A program made the position numbers and the translations under genes. DNA of 64,000 bases from Paraburkholderia oxyphila NBRC 105797 (lineage in GTDB: Bacteria; Pseudomonadota; Gammaproteobacteria; Burkholderiales; Burkholderiaceae): the NCBI RefSeq assembly GCF_000685075.1, contig NZ_BAYD01000004.1, forward strand, positions 186,001 to 250,000, given 5' to 3'. The notes under the pieces are model-generated. The model was given only the letters and a program-made list of their open reading frames with translations. It did not search any database and was not told the DNA's origin. Shown piece after piece: positions 59,629 to 64,000 of this stretch (within the stretch, counting starts at the first letter, position 1; each line of letters opens with the position of its first letter).

Positions 59629-60566
59629 TCCTTCGCGGCGAGCATGCGCTCGACCTCTTCGCGCTGCGGAATCGGCGCGACGGCGCCATAGCCTTGCGTC
59701 GAAAGCGCCGCAGCCGCGTTCGCGTAATGCGCCGCCGCGAACGGGTCGTCGCCGGCCACGATGCGGGCGATGAACGCACCGCCAAAGCAGTCGCCGGCGC
59801 CGGTGGCGTCGACGGCCGTCACGACGCGGCCCGGCACGAGGCGGCGCTCGTGCGGCGTCGCCACGTAAGCGCCCTCCTTGCCGAGCTTGAGCGCAACGAC
59901 GCGCGAACCGAGCGAGAGCAGATGATCGACGATCGCGTCGCGATCGTCCAGACCGGTCAGCACCGCGACGTCGTCCCAACTGGGCAGGCAGATGTCGGTC
60001 ACGCGCAGCACCTCGGTCATGACCGCGCGGGCGCGGGCGAGCGGCCAGAGCTTCAGGCGCAGGTTCGTATCGAAACTCACCTGCACGCCATTCGCGCGCG
60101 CATGCTCGATCGCCGCGAACGCCGCGTCGCAGGCGGCTTCGCCGATCGCGACGCTGATGCCCGACAGATGCAGCACGCGCGCGGCAGCCAGCGTGGCGAG
60201 CGGCAGATCGGCGCTCGCGTAGCGGCTTGCCGCCGAGCCCTTGCGCAGATAATCGAAGGCATGGCCGTTGGGGCCGTGCGAGACGAAGTACACACCGGTC
60301 GGCGCGCTGGCGTCGACGCGCACCGTCGAGGTATCGACGCCTTCACGCGTCCACAGGTCGAGCAGCAGACGCCCGAATTGATCGTCGCCCACCGCAGAAA
60401 CGAAGCCCGTCCGTGCGCCCTGGCGCGCGGCCGCGATGGCGAAATTCGAGGTGTCGCCACCGAAGCCCTGCAAGTAGGTCGGCTGGCCTTTCTCGGCCTG
60501 ATTGAATTCGATCATGGCCTCGCCATAGGCGAGGATGGCTGGCGTCGCTGACGTCGCTTGTGTCAT
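59625..60566 (-). CDS. PfkB-family sugar kinase, probably 2-dehydro-3-deoxygluconokinase
   Basis: A 313-residue carbohydrate kinase from ATG 60566 (MTQATSATPAILAYGEAMIEF). PfkB signatures are GGDTSNFAIAAARQGA near the N-terminus and VDATGAGDCFGGAFIARI with the catalytic Asp near the end. Similarity in style to KdgK (Entner-Doudoroff side route) is good, but PfkB substrate calls are uncertain. It starts 5 bases after the rimO stop and overlaps the next gene, giving a tight three-gene operon. Confidence 0.82.
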   Translation of the reverse strand: MTQATSATPAILAYGEAMIEFNQAEKGQPTYLQGFGGDTSNFAIAAARQGARTGFVSAVGDDQFGRLLLDLWTREGVDTSTVRVDASAPTGVYFVSHGPNGHAFDYLRKGSAASRYASADLPLATLAAARVLHLSGISVAIGEAACDAAFAAIEHARANGVQVSFDTNLRLKLWPLARARAVMTEVLRVTDICLPSWDDVAVLTGLDDRDAIVDHLLSLGSRVVALKLGKEGAYVATPHERRLVPGRVVTAVDATGAGDCFGGAFIARIVAGDDPFAAAHYANAAAALSTQGYGAVAPIPQREEVERMLAAKE

Positions 60567-60571
60567 GCCGA

Positions 60572-61963
60572 TCAGACCTCGCCCCAAAGATCGTGGCCGT
60601 CGGCGCCGGTGATCTTCACCGAAACGAAGTCACCAACCTTGTAGCGCTTCGAGGCCTTGGTCGCGGGCGCGACGTAGACCACGCCGTCGATCTCGGGCGC
60701 ATCCGCCGCCGTGCGGCCGATGCCGCCGTCGGGGTTGATCTCGTCGATCAGCACCTTGAGCGTCTTGCCGACCTTGCGCTGGATGCGTTTGGCCGACACC
60801 TCTTCGGCCACTTCCATGAAGCGCGCGCGCCGTTCTTCGCGCACTTCGTCGGGCAACGCGCCGTCGAGCTCATTGGCGCTCGCGCCTTCGACCGGCGAGT
60901 AGGCAAAGCACCCCACGCGGTCGAGCTCGGCTTCGCGGATGAAGTCGAGCAGCGTTTCGAACTGCTCTTCGGTCTCGCCGGGGAAGCCGGCGATGAAGGT
61001 GCTGCGGATCGTGAGGTCCGGGCACATCTCGCGCCAGGCCTTGACGCGCTCCATCACCTTCTCCGCGTTCGCGGGACGCTTCATGCGCTTGAGCACCTCG
61101 GGGTGCGCGTGCTGGAACGGCACGTCGAGGTACGGCAGTACGTGGCCCCTGAACGGGCCTTGCGCCATGAGCGGAATGACCTCATCCACGCTCGGGTACG
61201 GGTACACGTAGTGCAGACGCACCCACGCGCCGTACTGCGCGGCCAGCTCGCCGAGCGCGGCGACCAGGTCGGTCATGCGCGTCTTGATGGGCTTGCCGTT
61301 CCAGAAGCCGGTGCGGTACTTCACGTCGACGCCATAGGCGCTCGTGTCCTGCGAAATGACGAGCAGCTCCTTCACGCCCGACTTGAAGAGGTTTTCCGCT
61401 TCGAGCATGACTTCGGCAACCGGACGCGAAACGAGGTCGCCGCGCATCGACGGAATGATGCAGAAGGTGCAGCGGTGATTACAGCCTTCGGAGATCTTGA
61501 GATACGCGTAGTGGCGCGGCGTGAGCTTCACGCCCGCCGGCGGCACGAGGTCGACGAACGGATCGTGCGGCTTGGGCAGATGGCTGTGCACCGCCTGCAT
61601 GACTTCGCCCACGGCGTGCGGGCCCGTCACGGCGAGCACCTTCGGGTGCACTTCTTCGATGAGATTCGAGCCGCTCGCACTGGCCTTCGCGCCAAGACAC
61701 CCGGTGACGATCACCTTGCCGTTTTCGTTGAGCGCCTCGCCGATGGCGTCGAGGCTCTCCTGCACGGCTTCGTCGATGAAACCGCAGGTATTGACCACGA
61801 CCAGATCGGCGCCGTCATACGACCCCGAAATCTCGTAACCCTCGGCGCGCAGCTGGGTAATGATCTGCTCGGAGTCGACAAGGGCCTTCGGGCAGCCGAG
61901 GGAGACCATCCCGACGCGCGGAGGAGGATTGCGGGGGGTCGTTGATTCAACTGGGTTTTTCAC
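60572..61963 (-). CDS. rimO: Ribosomal protein S12 (uS12) methylthiotransferase RimO
   Basis: Radical SAM enzyme that adds a methylthio group to the conserved Asp of S12. The 463 residues start at GTG 61963. The N-terminal UPF0004 domain holds three Cys for an auxiliary 4Fe-4S cluster ([27 protein letters not shown]), the SAM cluster is CNHRCTFC, and a C-terminal TRAM domain follows ([18 protein letters not shown]). First gene of the operon with the kinase and lipoprotein; divergent from higBA. Confidence 0.95.
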   Translation of the reverse strand: MKNPVESTTPRNPPPRVGMVSLGCPKALVDSEQIITQLRAEGYEISGSYDGADLVVVNTCGFIDEAVQESLDAIGEALNENGKVIVTGCLGAKASASGSNLIEEVHPKVLAVTGPHAVGEVMQAVHSHLPKPHDPFVDLVPPAGVKLTPRHYAYLKISEGCNHRCTFCIIPSMRGDLVSRPVAEVMLEAENLFKSGVKELLVISQDTSAYGVDVKYRTGFWNGKPIKTRMTDLVAALGELAAQYGAWVRLHYVYPYPSVDEVIPLMAQGPFRGHVLPYLDVPFQHAHPEVLKRMKRPANAEKVMERVKAWREMCPDLTIRSTFIAGFPGETEEQFETLLDFIREAELDRVGCFAYSPVEGASANELDGALPDEVREERRARFMEVAEEVSAKRIQRKVGKTLKVLIDEINPDGGIGRTAADAPEIDGVVYVAPATKASKRYKVGDFVSVKITGADGHDLWGEV

Positions 61964-62132
61964 GTGTACGTCCGGATGTGGGGCGCAGGGCGACGAATGC
62001 GCGGCGCGAGATCAAGCCAATCCGCCATTTTACCCGTTTGGCGTATCGAACGGCACGCCACGGCTGGCTAGCATCGAGTGGAGTCAGGGTCGGAAGAAGA
62101 ATGGACTTCGGTCAACCTTCTTCGATTCATTC

Positions 62133-62162
62133 TTCAACACAAATACGGCATTGCCGTATAAT
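62133..62162 (+). promoter_or_regulatory. higBA promoter with palindromic operator over the -10 box
   Basis: ATACGGCATTGCCGTAT at 62143-62159 is a perfect 8+1+8 palindrome. It overlaps a perfect TATAAT at 62157-62162; a weak -35 TTCAAC at 62133-62138 lies 18 bases upstream. The higB ATG follows 17 bases after the -10. Repression by HigA or a HigBA complex is the likely use. Confidence 0.7.
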
Positions 62163-62179
62163 CTATCTCGACGCGCTCC

Positions 62180-62494
62180 ATGCTCACGATCATCGAAACC
62201 GAAACGTTCCAGCGTTATGCGGCCGAAGTCTGGCGCGATTCCGAACGCGAGGCGTTCATCACATGGCTTGCCGACAACCCGCTTGCCGGCGACGTCATCC
62301 CTGGCACGGGCGGTTTGCGCAAAGTGCGCTGGAGACGCTTCGGCTTCGGTAAACGGGGCGGCACGCGCGTCATCTACTACAACGTCCTTCGGGACGGCTG
62401 CATCTGGCTGCTGATCGTCTACACGAAGGCGAAATTCGACAACCTGCCGGCGGCCTTTCTCAACCGGCTGCGCGAAGAGGTGGAACGTGGATAA
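62180..62494 (+). CDS. higB: Toxin of RelE/HigB family
   Basis: A 104-residue putative mRNA interferase that cuts mRNA on the ribosome. The RelE-fold features are LADNPLAGDVIPGTGGLRKVRW, the basic RRFGFGKRGGTRVIYY strand and WLLIVYTKAKFDNLP. The toxin gene comes first and overlaps the antitoxin gene by 8 bases, the typical higBA order. It lies between rimO and phaR with no sign of a mobile element. Confidence 0.88.
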   Translation: MLTIIETETFQRYAAEVWRDSEREAFITWLADNPLAGDVIPGTGGLRKVRWRRFGFGKRGGTRVIYYNVLRDGCIWLLIVYTKAKFDNLPAAFLNRLREEVERG

Positions 62495-62771
62495 GGAATT
62501 GGAACAGTTTCAGGCGGACCTGCTGAAGTCGGTCCGTGAAATGAAAAGCGGGCGCGCGGCGCGCACCACGCGGGTCGAGCCCACCGCCGCCGCGCTCGCG
62601 CGCGCCAAGGTCGGGCTCTCGCAGAGTGCCTTTGCGGCACTGCTCGGCGTGTCCACGCGCACGCTGCAGGACTGGGAGCAGGGGCGCCGGCAGCCAACCG
62701 GCGCCGCGCAGACCCTGCTGCGCGTCGCCGAGCTTCATCCGGAAGCGCTGCGCGATCTGAAGACCGCCTGA
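62487..62771 (+). CDS. higA: Antitoxin, HigA-type XRE helix-turn-helix protein
   Basis: A 94-residue DNA-binding antitoxin starting at GTG 62487 inside the end of higB, so translation is coupled. The helix-turn-helix is LARAKVGLSQSAFAALLGVS and TRTLQDWEQGRRQPTGAA. It should neutralise HigB and repress the promoter at 62133-62162. Confidence 0.9.
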   Translation: MDKELEQFQADLLKSVREMKSGRAARTTRVEPTAAALARAKVGLSQSAFAALLGVSTRTLQDWEQGRRQPTGAAQTLLRVAELHPEALRDLKTA

Positions 62772-62778
62772 GCGCTGC

Positions 62779-62799
62779 CTGGGCTCCCCCGGAGCCCAG
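62779..62799. terminator. Hairpin between higA and phaR
   Basis: CTGGGCTCC pairs with GGAGCCCAG across CCC between two convergent genes. No T-run follows on either strand, so termination strength is doubtful. Confidence 0.4.
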
Positions 62800-62801
62800 A
62801 C

Positions 62802-63413
62802 TTACTTCTTCTCTTCCTCGTCGCTGCCGCTTTCGTTCGTGCCTTGTGCGGGCGCAACCGGCGACGCGGGCGTGACCGGCTTGAACGGGAAGCTGCTGAA
62901 CATGTTCTTGGCCTGGTTCTGCATCTGCTCCTGCATCTGCACGAACATGTTCTTCGACTGCTCGATGTAGCTGGTCATCATGCCCTGCATCATCGGCGCC
63001 TGCATGTTCATGAACTGCGACCAGACCTCGGGGTTCATCGCGTTGCCTTCGTAGAGGCTCTTCGATTGATCCGCGAGCTTGTTCTGGATGTCGATGAACG
63101 CCTGGATGTTCTTTTCCAGGTAGGTGCCCATCATGCCCTGCATCGCATGGCCATAGAAACGGATGATCTGCGACAGCATCGACGACGAGAACATCGGCAG
63201 GCCGCCGCTCTCCTCTTCGAGAATGATCTGCAGCAGGATGCTGCGCGTGAGATCCTCGTTGCTCTTTGCGTCGATGACCTTGAATTCCTCCTGGTCGAGC
63301 ACGAGTTGCTTCACGTCCGTCAACGTGATGTAGGTGCTCGTCTCCGTGTCGTAGAGCCGACGGTTCGGATATTTTTTGATCAGTCGTTCGGCGGTTTTCT
63401 TTGTAGTCGTCAT
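62802..63413 (-). CDS. phaR: Polyhydroxyalkanoate synthesis repressor PhaR
   Basis: DNA- and PHB-granule-binding repressor controlling phasin and PHA genes. The 203 residues from ATG 63413 (MTTTKKTAERLIKKYPNRRL) have the N-terminal DNA-binding domain (YPNRRLYDTETSTYITL) and the PHB accumulation domain (ILLQIILEEE, LSQIIRFYGHAMQGMMG), then a Met/Gln-rich helical stretch and an acidic tail. It lies just downstream of phaB in the same direction, the normal phaC-A-B-R order. Confidence 0.95.
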   Translation of the reverse strand: MTTTKKTAERLIKKYPNRRLYDTETSTYITLTDVKQLVLDQEEFKVIDAKSNEDLTRSILLQIILEEESGGLPMFSSSMLSQIIRFYGHAMQGMMGTYLEKNIQAFIDIQNKLADQSKSLYEGNAMNPEVWSQFMNMQAPMMQGMMTSYIEQSKNMFVQMQEQMQNQAKNMFSSFPFKPVTPASPVAPAQGTNESGSDEEEKK

Positions 63414-63569
63414 GTGTCGCCCTTGTAAGCACCAACGCGCGACGGCCGTTGCCATCGCGCGCTGTCTTCGATCCCGGAAGCGGTGCCTGCCCCGGCGTGC
63501 AAACAAGCCCGCCGCCGCCGTCGATCCCTGCACTGCCGCGCGCCCCTGTAATGGGCGCGGCGCGCGGGA

Positions 63570-64000
63570 TCAGCCCATGTGCAACCCGCCGTTCAGCGAG
63601 AAGTCAGCACCGGTTGAGAAGCCCGACTCCTCCGAGGCGAGCCATGCGACGATCGAGGCGATTTCCTCGGGTGCGCCCAGGCGGCGCACCGGAATGGTCG
63701 CGACGATCTTCTCCAGCACGTCGGGACGAATCGACTTCACCATGTCCGTACCGATGTAGCCCGGCGAAACGGTGTTGACGGTCACGCCCTTGGTGGCCAC
63801 TTCCTGCGCGAGCGCCATCGTGAAGCCGTGAATCCCGGCCTTGGCCGTCGAGTAGTTCGTTTGGCCGAACTGGCCCTTCTGGCCGTTCACCGACGAAATG
63901 TTGATGACACGGCCGAAGCCGCGCTCGACCATGCCGTCGATCACCTGCTTCGTGACGTTGAAGAGGCTCGTCAGATTGGTGTCGATCACGGCGGTCCAGT
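63570..64000 (-). CDS. phaB: Acetoacetyl-CoA reductase (C-terminal part; gene continues past the window)
   Basis: NADPH-dependent short-chain dehydrogenase reducing acetoacetyl-CoA to 3-hydroxybutyryl-CoA for PHB synthesis. About 143 C-terminal residues are present. The catalytic Ser (NISSVNGQKGQFGQ), Tyr and Lys (YSTAKAG) and VNTVSPGYIGTDMV are intact, and the end is STGADFSLNGGLHMG. The N-terminal Rossmann part lies to the right of the window. Confidence 0.95.
   Translation of the reverse strand, partial: WTAVIDTNLTSLFNVTKQVIDGMVERGFGRVINISSVNGQKGQFGQTNYSTAKAGIHGFTMALAQEVATKGVTVNTVSPGYIGTDMVKSIRPDVLEKIVATIPVRRLGAPEEIASIVAWLASEESGFSTGADFSLNGGLHMG

Overview
The window reads as part of a chromosome of a GC-rich beta-proteobacterium of the Burkholderia/Paraburkholderia group. 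This rests on gene content and order: lon-hupB-tRNA-Val-tRNA-Asp-ppiD, tig-clpP-clpX, ompR-envZ, ispD-ispF-mfd and phaB-phaR. Protein sequences also look Burkholderia-like (single-chain PurL, PhaR, a DUF6013-like secreted protein). Most of the window is ordinary core genome. No CRISPR array, rRNA operon or intact transposon was seen.

Layout. 1-206: a cluster of short ATTCGCCGCA repeats, possibly in front of a Fic-type gene running off the left edge, then the purL terminator. 257-11958: purL (minus), then FAD oxidoreductase, nnr and pgi (plus), a lone YbbA/LolD-type ATPase (minus) diverging 6 bp from tesA, and a small lipoprotein gene. 12076-21341, all minus: trigger factor, ClpP, ClpX, Lon, HU, two tRNAs and PpiD, a protein-folding and proteolysis block. 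21823-23625: glycerate kinase and a MarR regulator. 23724-26781: a 3.06-kb decayed genomic island in the 3' end of tRNA-Leu(UAG). It has 17-bp att repeats, a broken P4-type integrase, a broken zinc-ribbon gene and an intact two-gene unit that looks like toxin plus immunity protein. 27183-31493: a squalene-synthase-like protein lacking the catalytic Asp-rich motif, a DUF1501/DUF1800 pair and a small exported protein. 31733-37304: ompR-envZ, peroxiredoxin, acyltransferase, ispF and ispD. 37650-44348: mfd, argE, a PLP dehydratase and mscL. 44500-49054, minus: a sensor kinase, single-domain regulator and hybrid kinase forming a likely phosphorelay. 49547-55020: an unknown protein, AsmA-like protein, FetAB-type exporter and secreted DUF6013-like protein. 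55266-64000: a stand-alone LigD-type polymerase, serB, metC, a rimO-sugar kinase-lipoprotein operon, a higBA toxin-antitoxin pair, phaR and the end of phaB.

The most interesting region is the mini-island. The effector-like gene (24967-25998) ends in an unfamiliar His-rich domain and is followed after 9 bases by a putative immunity gene. Both are intact while the genes around them in the island are broken, which suggests the pair is kept by selection. The island also appears to have pushed the original tRNA-Leu terminator 3 kb away and supplied a new one. Other points for a second look are the motif-less squalene-synthase homologue, the ligase-less LigD polymerase, the higBA operator covering a perfect -10 box, and the repeat cluster at the left edge.
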